The notes under the pieces were generated by a model that had not been told where the DNA came from, did no database searches, and saw only the letters and a program-made list of their open reading frames with translations. From positions 1 through 54,722 of the forward strand of contig NZ_JACZFQ010000002.1 in NCBI RefSeq assembly GCF_014904755.1: DNA of 54,722 nucleotides, in the 5' to 3' direction. This DNA comes from Neoluteolibacter marinus. GTDB taxonomy: Bacteria > Verrucomicrobiota > Verrucomicrobiia > Verrucomicrobiales > Akkermansiaceae. Each line of letters starts with the position of its first letter. Position 1 is the first letter of the stretch. Below are positions 20,352-31,385 of the stretch, piece after piece. The translations under genes were made by a program, and so were the position numbers.

Positions 20352-22970
20352 ATGTCCCAAGACTTCATCAAGCCGATCAACGTCGCCGAGGAACTTTCCA
20401 ACTCGTTCCTGGAATACTCGATGTCGGTCATCATCTCGCGCGCGTTGCCCGATGTGCGCGACGGCCTCAAGCCCTCCCAGCGCCGCGTCCTCTACGCCAT
20501 GCGCCAGCTCGGCGTGACCCCGGGCAAGGCCCACGTGAAGTGCGCCAAGATCGTCGGTGAGACGATGGGTAACTACCACCCCCACGGCGACTCTTCGATC
20601 TACTCGACCCTCGTCAACATGGGCCAGCCCTGGTCGATGCGCGAAATGCTCGTCGACGGCCAGGGCAACTTCGGTTCGGTCGAAGGCGACGCCGCGGCGT
20701 CGATGCGTTACACCGAGGCCCGCCTCCATCACCTCGGCATGGCGATGATGGAAGACCTCGACAAGGACACCGTCGACTTCCAGCCGAACTACGACGGTTC
20801 CCAGGAGGAGCCCAGCGTGCTGCCTTCCGCCTTCCCGAACTTCCTGGTCAACGGCGGCACCGGCATTGCCGTCGGCATGGCCACCAACCTGGCCCCGCAC
20901 AACCTCGGCGAGGTCATCGATGGCATCTGCGCCCAGATCGACAACTCCGAGATCACGCTGGAGGAACTGATGCAGCACATCAAGGGCCCGGACTTCCCGG
21001 TATCCTGCGAGATCCGCGGCATCCGTGGCATCGAGGAATACTTCCGCACCGGCCGCGGCTCGATGCGCCTTCGCGGCAAGGTGGAGATCGAGGAGAACGA
21101 GAACGGCAAGAGCATCATTGTCATCCGCGAGGTGCCCTACGGCGTGAACCGCGCGGTGCTGCAGGAGCGCATCGCGGAACTGGTCAACGAGAAGACGCTC
21201 ACCGGGATCTCGGGGATGCGTGACCTCTCCGACGAGGAGACCCGCATCGAGATCGAGCTCAAGCGCGACGCCCGGCCGCAGGTGGTGGTCAACCAGCTGT
21301 TCAAGCTCACCACGCTGGAGACTTCCTTCAGCGTCAACATGCTGGCGATCCACAAGAACCGCCCGAAGCAGCTTTCCCTAAAGGAGGCGATCGACGCCTA
21401 CATCGAGCACCGCCGCGAAGTGGTCCTGCGGCGCACCCGCTACCTGCTCGGCAAGGCCGAGGAGCGCGCCGAACTGCTCGAGGCCTATCTGCTGGCGCTC
21501 GGCCACCTCGATGACTTCATCAAGATCATCCGCGACTCGAAGAACCGCGACGAGGCCCGCGAGCGGCTGGCTGCCTACGAGTTCTCCACCGCCACGGCGG
21601 AAGGGCTCGGCATCCTGATCCGATCGCAGGCGGCGGTGAAGGGCGACCGCTACGTCTTCAGCGAGCGCCAGGTCAACGCGATCCTCGAGCTCCGTCTCTA
21701 TCAGCTCACCGGGCTCGAGCGCGACAAGGTCAAGGGCGAGTACGACGCCGTGCTGCTCGACATCAAGGACCTGCTCGACATCCTCGCCCGCGAGGAGCGC
21801 GTGCTCAACATCATCAAGGACGAGCTGCGCCTGATCAAAGACAAGCACGCCACGCCGCGGAAGTGCCCGATCCTCGCCGAGGCCGGCGAGATCCCGATGG
21901 AGGACCTCATCGCCAACGACGCGATGATCGTGACGCTTTCGCACCGCGGCTACATCAAGCGCACCCCGGCCAACGAGTACCGCCTGCAGGGCCGCGGCGG
22001 CAAGGGGCTCAAGGGCATGGAGACGCGCTCGACCGGCAAGGACGAGCCCGACGACTTCGTCGAGCACATGTTCAGCGTCCAGGCGCACGACTACCTGCTG
22101 TTCTTCACCAACACCGGACGGATGTACGTCGAGCGGGTCTATGAATTGCCCGAAGGCTCCCGCACGGCGATGGGGCGCAGCATCAAGAACGTGCTCAACC
22201 TCAAGCCGGACGAGAAGATCGCCGCGTTGCTGCGTCTCGAGCGCACCGTCGACGAGGACGGCAACGACGTCACCTTCCGCGAGGATGCCGGCTTCGTGTT
22301 CTTCGCGACCCGCACGGGCAAGGTCAAGAAGACCGCCCTCAACGACTTCCGCAACTACCGCAAGGACGGCATCATTGCCATCAACCTGGAAGAGGACAAC
22401 GAGCTGATCGGCGTGCGCCTGACCTCGGGATCCGACGAGATCATCCTGGTCACCCACGAGGGCCTGAGCCTGCGCTTCCACGAGGACGACACCCGTTCGA
22501 TGGGCCGGAACTCGATGGGCGTGATGGGCATCCGCCCGCGCGAGGAGGACTATGTGGTCGGCCTCGCCCTGGTGACCGAAGGCGCGACGCTGCTGGTCGC
22601 CTCCGACAACGGGCTCGGCAAGCGCACTTCCTTCGAGGAGTACCGCAAGCAGAGCCGCGGCGGGAAAGGCATCATCACCATGAAAGTGACCGAGAAGACC
22701 GGGCCGGTCGTCGGCGCCGTGACGGTGACCGAGCAGGACCAGCTGATGTTGATGACCTCGACCGGACAGAACATCCGCATCCGGGTGGACGGCATCCGCG
22801 AAACCGGCCGCAATGCCCAGGGCGTGAAACTGCTCACCTTGAAAGAGGGCGAGACGCTCCAGGACATCTCGATCTTCATCCCGGACGGGGAGGACGCGGG
22901 AGCGGAAACTGAAGATGGTGAGGCGCAGGAGGGCGCAGCGGCTGACGCTCCTGAAGCTCCTGCAGAATGA
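20352..22970 (+). CDS. gyrA: DNA gyrase subunit A
   Basis: This is the breakage-reunion subunit, 872 residues. The catalytic Tyr120 is in AASMRYTEARL. The quinolone-resistance-determining region reads HPHGDSSIYSTLVNMGQPWS, so the position equal to E. coli Ser83 is Ser81, while the position equal to Asp87 is Ser85. The C-terminal pinwheel carries the GyrA box QGRGGKG at about 546-552, which supports negative supercoiling (gyrase rather than topoisomerase IV). A related QSRGGKG occurs further on. The tail is acidic and Ala-rich (EDAGAETEDGEAQEGAA). The stop overlaps the start of a small membrane-protein gene (ATGA at 22967-22970), indicating translational coupling. Confidence 0.95.
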   Translation: MSQDFIKPINVAEELSNSFLEYSMSVIISRALPDVRDGLKPSQRRVLYAMRQLGVTPGKAHVKCAKIVGETMGNYHPHGDSSIYSTLVNMGQPWSMREMLVDGQGNFGSVEGDAAASMRYTEARLHHLGMAMMEDLDKDTVDFQPNYDGSQEEPSVLPSAFPNFLVNGGTGIAVGMATNLAPHNLGEVIDGICAQIDNSEITLEELMQHIKGPDFPVSCEIRGIRGIEEYFRTGRGSMRLRGKVEIEENENGKSIIVIREVPYGVNRAVLQERIAELVNEKTLTGISGMRDLSDEETRIEIELKRDARPQVVVNQLFKLTTLETSFSVNMLAIHKNRPKQLSLKEAIDAYIEHRREVVLRRTRYLLGKAEERAELLEAYLLALGHLDDFIKIIRDSKNRDEARERLAAYEFSTATAEGLGILIRSQAAVKGDRYVFSERQVNAILELRLYQLTGLERDKVKGEYDAVLLDIKDLLDILAREERVLNIIKDELRLIKDKHATPRKCPILAEAGEIPMEDLIANDAMIVTLSHRGYIKRTPANEYRLQGRGGKGLKGMETRSTGKDEPDDFVEHMFSVQAHDYLLFFTNTGRMYVERVYELPEGSRTAMGRSIKNVLNLKPDEKIAALLRLERTVDEDGNDVTFREDAGFVFFATRTGKVKKTALNDFRNYRKDGIIAINLEEDNELIGVRLTSGSDEIILVTHEGLSLRFHEDDTRSMGRNSMGVMGIRPREEDYVVGLALVTEGATLLVASDNGLGKRTSFEEYRKQSRGGKGIITMKVTEKTGPVVGAVTVTEQDQLMLMTSTGQNIRIRVDGIRETGRNAQGVKLLTLKEGETLQDISIFIPDGEDAGAETEDGEAQEGAAADAPEAPAE

Positions 22971-23665
22971 GCCAACGCGGCAGGCCCGGATGGAGAATTC
23001 TTCTGACGGGCCTCGTGCTTGTCTTGCTGGTCGCGTTCCTGCTCAGGCTGCAGGGGTTCCTCGACCCCATGATGCAAGGGGCTCGCGGGATTCCTTTGGC
23101 AACAGTGGAACCGTTGGATGCCGGCCGACCGTCGGAGGATGAACCGCGGTCGCGCCGGAAGCTGGGCGAGGCTGCGTCCACCGGCTCGGCGAGAATTCGA
23201 TCCATGCTTGAAGTGCGGAACGGAGAAGTCGGCTTGATGCGGATCGACGGCGGCTCGTTCGGACTCCCGGACATTCCGGGCGGGCTTCCCCCTGGCATTT
23301 CAGGGGTCTCCGCCCTTTTGAATCGCGAGACATCGGCTGCGATACTTCAACGTGTCGAAAGTGAGGGGAATGGAATCAGCGGAATCCTGGGGGCGGGTGA
23401 TTCAGGCGTGGAGTGGCAGGGGGAACATCTCAATCTCAAGGTGACAATTCTCCGATTCACCAATGAAGGGAGAATGGCCGATTTGCAGGTGGAGATTCAG
23501 GAGAAGGGAGAAAAGACGATGGTGTCCTGGATCACCGTGGCGGTTGGCTACTCGATCGTTGTTCGATCCGGCAATGTTGATCCCGAGGAACTCATGATCG
23601 TCGTAGGTGGGGATGATTCATCCGAGGAGATCCAACAAGAGGATCCTGAGGCTCACTCGAATTGA
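22967..23665 (+). CDS. Small membrane-anchored protein coupled to gyrA, unknown function
   Basis: The product has 232 residues, with a basic start (MSQRGRPGWR), one membrane segment (about 11-28) and a probable periplasmic domain. It includes a Gly/Pro stretch (GGSFGLPDIPGGLPPGISG), a beta-rich region (LNLKVTILRFTNEGRMADLQ) and an acidic tail (GGDDSSEEIQQEDPEAHSN). The ATG overlaps the gyrA stop codon, so expression is likely coupled. Codon choice looks less GC-rich than in gyrA, particularly near the 3' end (for example GATGATTCATCCGAGGAGAT), which may mean a less constrained or more recently acquired gene. I recognise no family. It converges with ftsK after 16 bases. Confidence 0.75.
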   Translation: MSQRGRPGWRILLTGLVLVLLVAFLLRLQGFLDPMMQGARGIPLATVEPLDAGRPSEDEPRSRRKLGEAASTGSARIRSMLEVRNGEVGLMRIDGGSFGLPDIPGGLPPGISGVSALLNRETSAAILQRVESEGNGISGILGAGDSGVEWQGEHLNLKVTILRFTNEGRMADLQVEIQEKGEKTMVSWITVAVGYSIVVRSGNVDPEELMIVVGGDDSSEEIQQEDPEAHSN

Positions 23666-23681
23666 GGTGAGGCTCGCGCTC

Positions 23682-26129
<2,448 letters not shown>

Positions 26130-26221
26130 TCCGGATTTCTCCCCGCGGGAGCATCCCCCCCAAGGGCGGCGGGGGCAAGATTGATTTCAGATGCTGAAAA
26201 TTCCGGAAAACCTTAGTTTTT

Positions 26222-26254
26222 GCCCTGCCGCAGGTTGACCGAGGCGGGGCTTTT
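26222..26254 (+). promoter_or_regulatory. Hairpin with T-tract in the manA leader
   Basis: GCCCTGCC pairs with GGCGGGGC (8 bp with one G-T wobble) around a 13-base loop and is followed by TTTT. It lies between the divergent ftsK and manA genes and ends 32 bases before the manA start. It could be a small attenuator in the manA leader, or the end of an unannotated short transcript. This is an inference from structure only. Confidence 0.4.
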
Positions 26255-26286
26255 CGTGCCGGCGTGGTTCCGGCAGGGTCCGCGCC

Positions 26287-27219
26287 GTGGAACCGATTGT
26301 ATTCGAGCCCTTGTACATGCAGCGGGTCTGGGGCGGCCGCGAGTTGGAGCAATGCTATGGCAGGTGCCTGCCGGACGATGCTCCCTACGGCGAATCCTGG
26401 GAGATCGTCGACCGGGCCGGCGAGCAGTCGGTGGTCCGGGACGGGGTTTTTGCCGGCAAGACCCTCCATGAACTCTGGTCTGGCCATCGCGACGAGGTTT
26501 TCGGGCCGGGCACGACGGCCGGCGAGCGGTTCCCGATCTTGATCAAGATACTCGACGCCCGGGACGACCTGTCGATCCAGGTTCATCCGCCGGTGCACCT
26601 CGCCGAGGCCCTGGGCGGGGAGCCGAAGACGGAAATGTGGTACATCGCCGGGGCCGACGAAGGGGCAAAGCTCCACGTGGGCTTGAAAAGCGGGGTTACC
26701 CGGGACGACTTCGAGCGGGCGATCGGCAACGGCTCCGTGGCGGATTGCGTCCACGAAATCGAACCGGCCGCGGGCGATTCGATTTTCATCCCGTCCGGCC
26801 GGCTGCACGCCATTGGTGCCGGATTCCTGATCCACGAAATCCAGCAGAACAGCGACACCACTTACCGGGTGTTCGATTGGAACCGGGTCGGGTTGGACGG
26901 TCAGCCGCGGGAACTCCACGTCGAGCAATCCCTGGCGAGCATCGACTTCGAGGACTTCGAGCCGTCGATGGACCGGCCGTCCGGGCCGGTGATCGCGGAA
27001 TGCGACTACTTTCGGGTGGAGAAGCTGGTGGTAGGCGATGGCGGCTTGTTCGGGCTGCGGGAGGCCGGCAAATTCAGCATTTTCTCGGTCGCGGAAGGGC
27101 GCGTGCAGAGCTCCGGCGGACGGGTGTTCAAGCAGGGAGACTTTTTCCTGCTGCCTGCGGGCGGGGCGGATCTGATCGCTTGCCGCGACTCCGTGGTGCT
27201 GAGGACGACGCTGCCGTAG
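26287..27219 (+). CDS. manA: Mannose-6-phosphate isomerase, class I
   Basis: This zinc enzyme interconverts mannose 6-phosphate and fructose 6-phosphate, feeding GDP-mannose for glycans or using mannose as carbon source. The 310-residue product fits the short bacterial class I form. The start reads MEPIVFEPLYMQRVWGG (a GTG start), and YGESWEIVDRAGEQSVV follows. Zinc and substrate motifs include LSIQVHPPVHLAE, KTEMWYI, SIFIPSGRLHAIGAG and the catalytic-site Arg region NSDTTYRVFDWNR. A small C-terminal cupin half follows. It converges with folD after 9 bases. Confidence 0.9.
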   Translation: MEPIVFEPLYMQRVWGGRELEQCYGRCLPDDAPYGESWEIVDRAGEQSVVRDGVFAGKTLHELWSGHRDEVFGPGTTAGERFPILIKILDARDDLSIQVHPPVHLAEALGGEPKTEMWYIAGADEGAKLHVGLKSGVTRDDFERAIGNGSVADCVHEIEPAAGDSIFIPSGRLHAIGAGFLIHEIQQNSDTTYRVFDWNRVGLDGQPRELHVEQSLASIDFEDFEPSMDRPSGPVIAECDYFRVEKLVVGDGGLFGLREAGKFSIFSVAEGRVQSSGGRVFKQGDFFLLPAGGADLIACRDSVVLRTTLP

Positions 27220-27228
27220 AAGGTGCGC

Positions 27229-28101
27229 TCAGGTAAGCTGTCGCGCCGCTTGCAGCGTGTTCTTCATCAGCAGCGCGATGGTCATCGGGCCGACGCCTCC
27301 GGGGACCGGGGTGATGGCGGCGCACTTCGGGGCGACCTCGTCGTAGGCAACGTCGCCGACCAGGCGGTAGCCCTTCTTGGTGGTCGGGTCGTCGACGCGG
27401 TTGATGCCGACATCGATCACCACCGCACCGTCCTTCACCCAGTCGGCCTTGACCATTTCGGGGCGGCCGACGGCGGCGACGATGATGTCGGCACGGCGGC
27501 AGATGGCCGGCAGATCGCGGCTGCGGGAGTGGGCGACGGTGACCGTTGCATCCGAGCCTTTGGCCATGAGCAACAGGGCCATCGGCTTGCCGACGATCAT
27601 GCTGCGGCCGATGACCACGGCTTCCGCGCCGGCGGTTTTCACGCCGGCGGCGGCGAGGAGGCGCATGCAGCCGGCCGGGGTGCAGGGGACGAACCCGGTA
27701 TTGTCTTCCAGGGCGAGCTTGGCGACGTTCTCCGGATGAAAGCCGTCGACGTCCTTGCGCGGGTCGATGGCGCGCACCACCGCTTCCTCGTCGATGTGTT
27801 TCGGCGGCGGGCTCTGCACCAGGATGCCGTGGATGGCGGGGTCGGCGTTGAGTTCCTCGACCACGGCGATGAGCTCCTCCTGGGTGGTGGTGGCGGGCAG
27901 CTCGATCTTGCGTGAATAGATGCCGAGGTCGCCGCAGGTGCGGGCTTTCGAGCCGACATAGACCTTCGAGGCGGGATCTTCGCCGACCAGCACGACGGCC
28001 AGGCCGGGGGTGATGCCGCGGGCTTTGAGTTCGGCGGTTTCGGCACGGCATTCCTCGAGCACGGAGGCTGCCACGGCTTTGCCATCAATTACGGAAGTCA
28101 T
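27229..28101 (-). CDS. folD: Bifunctional methylenetetrahydrofolate dehydrogenase/cyclohydrolase
   Basis: FolD oxidises 5,10-methylene-THF to methenyl-THF with NADP and hydrolyses it to 10-formyl-THF for purine and formyl-Met synthesis. The product is 290 residues. It has [17 protein letters not shown] with the conserved Lys, [16 protein letters not shown], the family signature [17 protein letters not shown], a substrate region [11 protein letters not shown], the Rossmann motif [17 protein letters not shown] and the terminal [21 protein letters not shown] motif (here [13 protein letters not shown]). Its ATG overlaps the stop of the upstream acyltransferase gene by four bases. It is thus the last gene of a three-gene overlapping operon. 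Confidence 0.95.
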   Translation of the reverse strand: MTSVIDGKAVAASVLEECRAETAELKARGITPGLAVVLVGEDPASKVYVGSKARTCGDLGIYSRKIELPATTTQEELIAVVEELNADPAIHGILVQSPPPKHIDEEAVVRAIDPRKDVDGFHPENVAKLALEDNTGFVPCTPAGCMRLLAAAGVKTAGAEAVVIGRSMIVGKPMALLLMAKGSDATVTVAHSRSRDLPAICRRADIIVAAVGRPEMVKADWVKDGAVVIDVGINRVDDPTTKKGYRLVGDVAYDEVAPKCAAITPVPGGVGPMTIALLMKNTLQAARQLT

Positions 28102-28778
28102 CGTGGATTGTCGGGTGGGTCCGCGCCGGCCAGCATCGTCTCCTCGATGCGCCGCCGCCAGGTTTCGAAGTCATCTTCGGAAAGCCCCGCCGGCACCGCA
28201 AGCGCCTCGTCGAAAATGACGCGGACCCGGCTGCAAGGCTTGGGAATGGCGAAGCGGTCCCAGGTCTTCAGCTCCCAGCGGTCCGGGATCTCCACGTGGA
28301 GGGGGATCAAGGGCGCGCCGCTGGTTTCGGCCAGTTTCACGATTCCGGACTGCAGGACGTGGCGCGGCCCGCGCGGGCCATCCGGGGTGATGCAGGCGTC
28401 CAGTCCCTCGCGCAGGGCCTTGCGCATCCCGACCAGCGCGGCCACGCCGCGGCGCGAACTGGAGCCCCGCACCGCGCCGATCCCGAACACGCCGACGGCC
28501 CGGGCAAGGGCCGCTCCGTCGTGGCTGGCACTGGTCATGACGACGGCCCGGCGATGGCTCCCGCAGGCCTTCTTCCAGGCGGCGGGCATGGTGAAGATGC
28601 GGTTGTGCCAAAGGCAATAGATGACCGGGGTCGCGATCCCCCCGGGCCGGGTGATCCCGCATCGGTCGACGATCTCGAAGCGCAAGGTCGCGCAGTAGGC
28701 CCGCATCAGGCGCCCGGCCAGGGTGCCGAGAAAGGAAGCCTTGCCGCTTTCGCGGATTTCACTGCGATCGCCGGCCAT
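28098..28778 (-). CDS. Lysophospholipid/lipid A-type acyltransferase, DUF374 family
   Basis: A 226-residue acyltransferase-like protein of the family often annotated DUF374, related to lipid A and lysophospholipid acyltransferases. Family motifs: [14 protein letters not shown] with the catalytic-type His, [48 protein letters not shown] and [14 protein letters not shown]. It probably acts at the inner membrane on an envelope lipid; the acceptor cannot be told. The ATG at 28778 shares one base with the stop codon of the upstream kinase-like gene (TAATG), and its own stop overlaps the folD start, so all three are translationally linked. The frame is open upstream through the kinase gene, but that part is an antisense-frame artefact. 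Confidence 0.88.
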   Translation of the reverse strand: MAGDRSEIRESGKASFLGTLAGRLMRAYCATLRFEIVDRCGITRPGGIATPVIYCLWHNRIFTMPAAWKKACGSHRRAVVMTSASHDGAALARAVGVFGIGAVRGSSSRRGVAALVGMRKALREGLDACITPDGPRGPRHVLQSGIVKLAETSGAPLIPLHVEIPDRWELKTWDRFAIPKPCSRVRVIFDEALAVPAGLSEDDFETWRRRIEETMLAGADPPDNPR

Positions 28779-30271
28779 TACAGGAATCCACCGGAGTGGA
28801 GGGTCTCGACGAGGTATTGCTGTCGGGCCAGCAAGCTTCCGTAGAACTCGTGCTTTTCGGGGTCGGGCTCGCGGCGGGTGGATTCGTCGGCGGTAACGAC
28901 GTAACCCGCGATCTCGTCGAAGCCGAGAGTCTCGCCGTTGAGCCGGAAGTACACCACCGCCGCCTGCATCGCGGCGCCGAGCAAGGGCCCGCCGGTGCCG
29001 GCGACCGCGACCACCGGGACGCCGAAGACATCGGCAAGCAATTGCTGGAAGGCGGGGCCGGCATCGCGGGTGACCCGCACGCCCTGCGGTTCGAAACCGA
29101 GGTCGCCGAGGCGGCTGAACGCGTAGCCGAAGCCGAGGGCGAGGCCTTCGGCGGCGGCCCGGGCGAGGTTGCCGGGCGTGAAATTGTCGAGCGTCAGACC
29201 GTGCAACACGCCGGAGGCGTCCGGCAGGCGCGGGGTCGATTCGCCGCGCAAATACGGCAGGAATAGTAAGCCGTCGGCTCCGGCCGCGGCGGCTCCGAGC
29301 GCGTTTTCGAACTCGGCGCCGGACCAGCCGTAGTGGCGCCGGACCAGTTCGAGGGCCGCCACGGCATTCGACATGCCCAGCCGCGACAGCCAGCGGCCCG
29401 AGGCGTCGCAGAGGGTGGTGGCTTCGCCGCGGAAGTCGACGGCGGGACGATCCGAAATGGCGGTCAGCGAGCCGTCGGCGGAAAGGTCGGCGACCACGGC
29501 GCCGTCGGCCGCGGCTCCCACCGACAGGGCAGCGAGGGCGGCGGCTCCCGAACCGGGCGCGACGATGACCGACGCCGGGAGACCCCAGGCGGAACACAGG
29601 GCGGGCCGCAGCTGGCCGCGGGGCTGCGAGGGCGAGATGCCGGCCGGAAGCATTTCGGGCAGGCGGGAGTCGATGAAATCGAGGAGTTCGCCACACCATT
29701 GACGCTGCGGCACGTCGAACAAGCCGGTGGTCGCGGCGGATCCCGCCTCGATGCCGGATTCGCCGGTCAGCCAGTAGCCGATGAAATCCTGCGGGGTCAT
29801 CAGCCGCGCGGCGCGCTGGAAGTGATACGGCTCGTGCTGTTTGAGCCACAGGCATTGCGCGGCCAGGGATCCGGCCTCGACGGGATTGCCCGCGAGTTCG
29901 ATCAGTCCCGGGGCACCGCCGAAGGCGCGGGCGATCTCGTCGGCCTGCTTCTGCGCCGAGCGGTCGACACCGAGCTTGGCCGGGCGGATGATGCGGTTGC
30001 TTTCGTCGAGCACCACCATGCCGCCGGACGGGGCGGTGATGCCGATGCCGGCGACCCCGCCGCGGGCGTCGCCGAGGTCGGCGAGACATTGCCGCATGGC
30101 CTGGTCCACGGCCGATATCCAGGCCGCCGGATCCTGTTCGCGGTGGCCGTCGGGGAGGCCCTCGACCCAGCCATGGGCCGCCGTGGCCTCGGCCGCGACA
30201 CGGGCGGCTTCGAGATCCAAGGCAACCACGCGGGTCGCCGCATGGCCGATTTCGATTCCGAGAAATTGCAT
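28778..30271 (-). CDS. FGGY carbohydrate kinase-like protein (xylulokinase-like) with altered catalytic residues
   Basis: The 497-residue product has the two-domain actin-like fold layout of FGGY kinases such as xylulokinase: an N-terminal phosphate loop (MQFLGIEIGHAATRVVALDL), ILRP-like IIRPAKLGVDRS, YWLTGESGIEAGSAATTGLFD, LFLPYLRGESTPRLP and a C-terminal ATP-domain motif VVAVAGTGGPLLGAAMQAA. Two expected catalytic features differ. The first-loop Asp of DxGT is Glu7, and the GDN/GDQ catalytic Asp is replaced in VAPGSGAAALAAL (Ser241). It may therefore be a weak or inactive kinase, or act differently. The ATG at 30271 fits the family start; the frame is open to 30346. It heads the operon with the acyltransferase and folD genes. 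Confidence 0.82.
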   Translation of the reverse strand: MQFLGIEIGHAATRVVALDLEAARVAAEATAAHGWVEGLPDGHREQDPAAWISAVDQAMRQCLADLGDARGGVAGIGITAPSGGMVVLDESNRIIRPAKLGVDRSAQKQADEIARAFGGAPGLIELAGNPVEAGSLAAQCLWLKQHEPYHFQRAARLMTPQDFIGYWLTGESGIEAGSAATTGLFDVPQRQWCGELLDFIDSRLPEMLPAGISPSQPRGQLRPALCSAWGLPASVIVAPGSGAAALAALSVGAAADGAVVADLSADGSLTAISDRPAVDFRGEATTLCDASGRWLSRLGMSNAVAALELVRRHYGWSGAEFENALGAAAAGADGLLFLPYLRGESTPRLPDASGVLHGLTLDNFTPGNLARAAAEGLALGFGYAFSRLGDLGFEPQGVRVTRDAGPAFQQLLADVFGVPVVAVAGTGGPLLGAAMQAAVVYFRLNGETLGFDEIAGYVVTADESTRREPDPEKHEFYGSLLARQQYLVETLHSGGFL

Positions 30272-30388
30272 GCGAGGAGACGACAGGGCGGCGCGAGGAG
30301 CTTCGTCGGGCTGCGTTAGACTTTCCGCCGTTCCACGGCTTGGCAAGCCCGGGCTTGAATCCTCCGCAGGCTGTCACATCGTCCCGGG

Positions 30389-30847
30389 GTGAGCGATTTC
30401 GAAGAAAAGGTCCGCGAGGCATTGGCCGCACCGAAAAACCAGGGTGAGATCCCGGACGCCGACGCCGTCGGCACCGTGGGTTCGCCCGATTGCGGCGACA
30501 TGCTGAGGATGTGGCTGAAGTTCACGGAGAAGGACGGCAAGCGGGTGATCGACCGCGCGTCGTTCCAGTCGTTCGGCTGCCAGACCGCCATCGCGGTGGC
30601 CTCGATGGCGACCGAGCTGCTGAAGGGCAAGACGGCCGAGGAGGCGCGTGATCTCTCGGCCAACGAGCTGACCGGCGATCTCGGGGCCTTGCCGCCGATG
30701 AAGATCCATTGCGGGCAGTTGGTGGAAGGCGCCTTGAAGAACGCTCTCGACCAGACGCCCGCGAAGGCCCCGAAGGCCGCCGGGCCGACCCTGTCGGATG
30801 CCATGAAGCCACCGGCGGGGAAGATCCGGATCGTCCCGCTGGACTGA
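30389..30847 (+). CDS. IscU/NifU-like iron-sulfur cluster scaffold
   Basis: A 152-residue protein of the NifU N-terminal/IscU family, on which [2Fe-2S] or [4Fe-4S] clusters are assembled before transfer to apoproteins. The three ligand cysteines are present: Cys35 in GSPDCGDMLRM (with the neighbouring Asp), Cys64 in FGCQTAIA and Cys108 in PPMKIHCGQLVEGAL. A 30-residue Pro/Lys-rich tail follows. The start is a GTG at 30389 preceded by a G-rich stretch. No cysteine desulfurase or other isc/suf gene is adjacent, so it must work with partners encoded elsewhere. It is divergent from the kinase-like gene. Confidence 0.88.
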   Translation: MSDFEEKVREALAAPKNQGEIPDADAVGTVGSPDCGDMLRMWLKFTEKDGKRVIDRASFQSFGCQTAIAVASMATELLKGKTAEEARDLSANELTGDLGALPPMKIHCGQLVEGALKNALDQTPAKAPKAAGPTLSDAMKPPAGKIRIVPLD

Positions 30848-30888
30848 GGGGGCACAGATTCGGGGAGACTTTCCCGCAGGGTGGCGGC

Positions 30889-31296
30889 ATGCTCGGTCGC
30901 GTGTCGAAGCGAGTGATCATCATCGGCGTGCTCATGTGCCTGGCGGGATTTGCCTTCGGGTTCCTGCTTGCGGGCAGCCTGCTCGGCGGCGCGGGCGGCC
31001 AACTCCCGGGACGCTTGCTCGCCGGGTTCCTGGCGGCGGGTTTCGCGCTGCTGCCGGCCGGGATCGGGATCCTGCTCGGCTACCGCTTCGCGCGGAAGCT
31101 GGCAATTCTGCCTATCGGGGCGGGGTATCTGGCGAGCGCGCTGTTGCTTGCCGCGCCGCTGATCCCCGCAATCCAGGTGAGCGGCCCGGTCCAAGGCTAT
31201 CTGGCCTGTGTGGCGGTTGCCCTGTTCGTGCTGGGCTTGCTGCTGCTACTTCACTGGACGCTCTACACCGCGCCGTTCGAGGATCACCTCTCGTGA
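30889..31296 (+). CDS. Small four-helix membrane protein, unknown function
   Basis: A 135-residue integral membrane protein with four hydrophobic segments (about residues 8-30, 38-60, 70-90 and 100-125) and a short acidic C-terminus (APFEDHLS). Gly/Ala/Leu-rich helices (GFLLAGSLLGGAGGQL) and a basic loop (GYRFARKL) between helices 2 and 3 are visible. The ATG at 30889 is 41 bases after the scaffold gene stop. The frame is open upstream through that gene, but in a non-protein-like composition. No family is recognised. Co-transcription with the scaffold gene is likely but not proof of a shared role. Confidence 0.65.
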   Translation: MLGRVSKRVIIIGVLMCLAGFAFGFLLAGSLLGGAGGQLPGRLLAGFLAAGFALLPAGIGILLGYRFARKLAILPIGAGYLASALLLAAPLIPAIQVSGPVQGYLACVAVALFVLGLLLLLHWTLYTAPFEDHLS

Positions 31297-31385
31297 GATC
31301 CCGCAGGTCCCGGCGACCTTTCTTTCTCGCCGCCGCAGGAATTCACCGCTTTGGTCCGTAGCCATTAGAATTTCCTTACCACATC

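Noticed and set aside
28779-30431. Upstream continuation of the acyltransferase frame as a 777-residue protein
   Set aside because: The extra part is Arg/Pro-rich and lies out of frame over the FGGY-kinase-like gene, which has clear family structure. The real start is the ATG at 28778.
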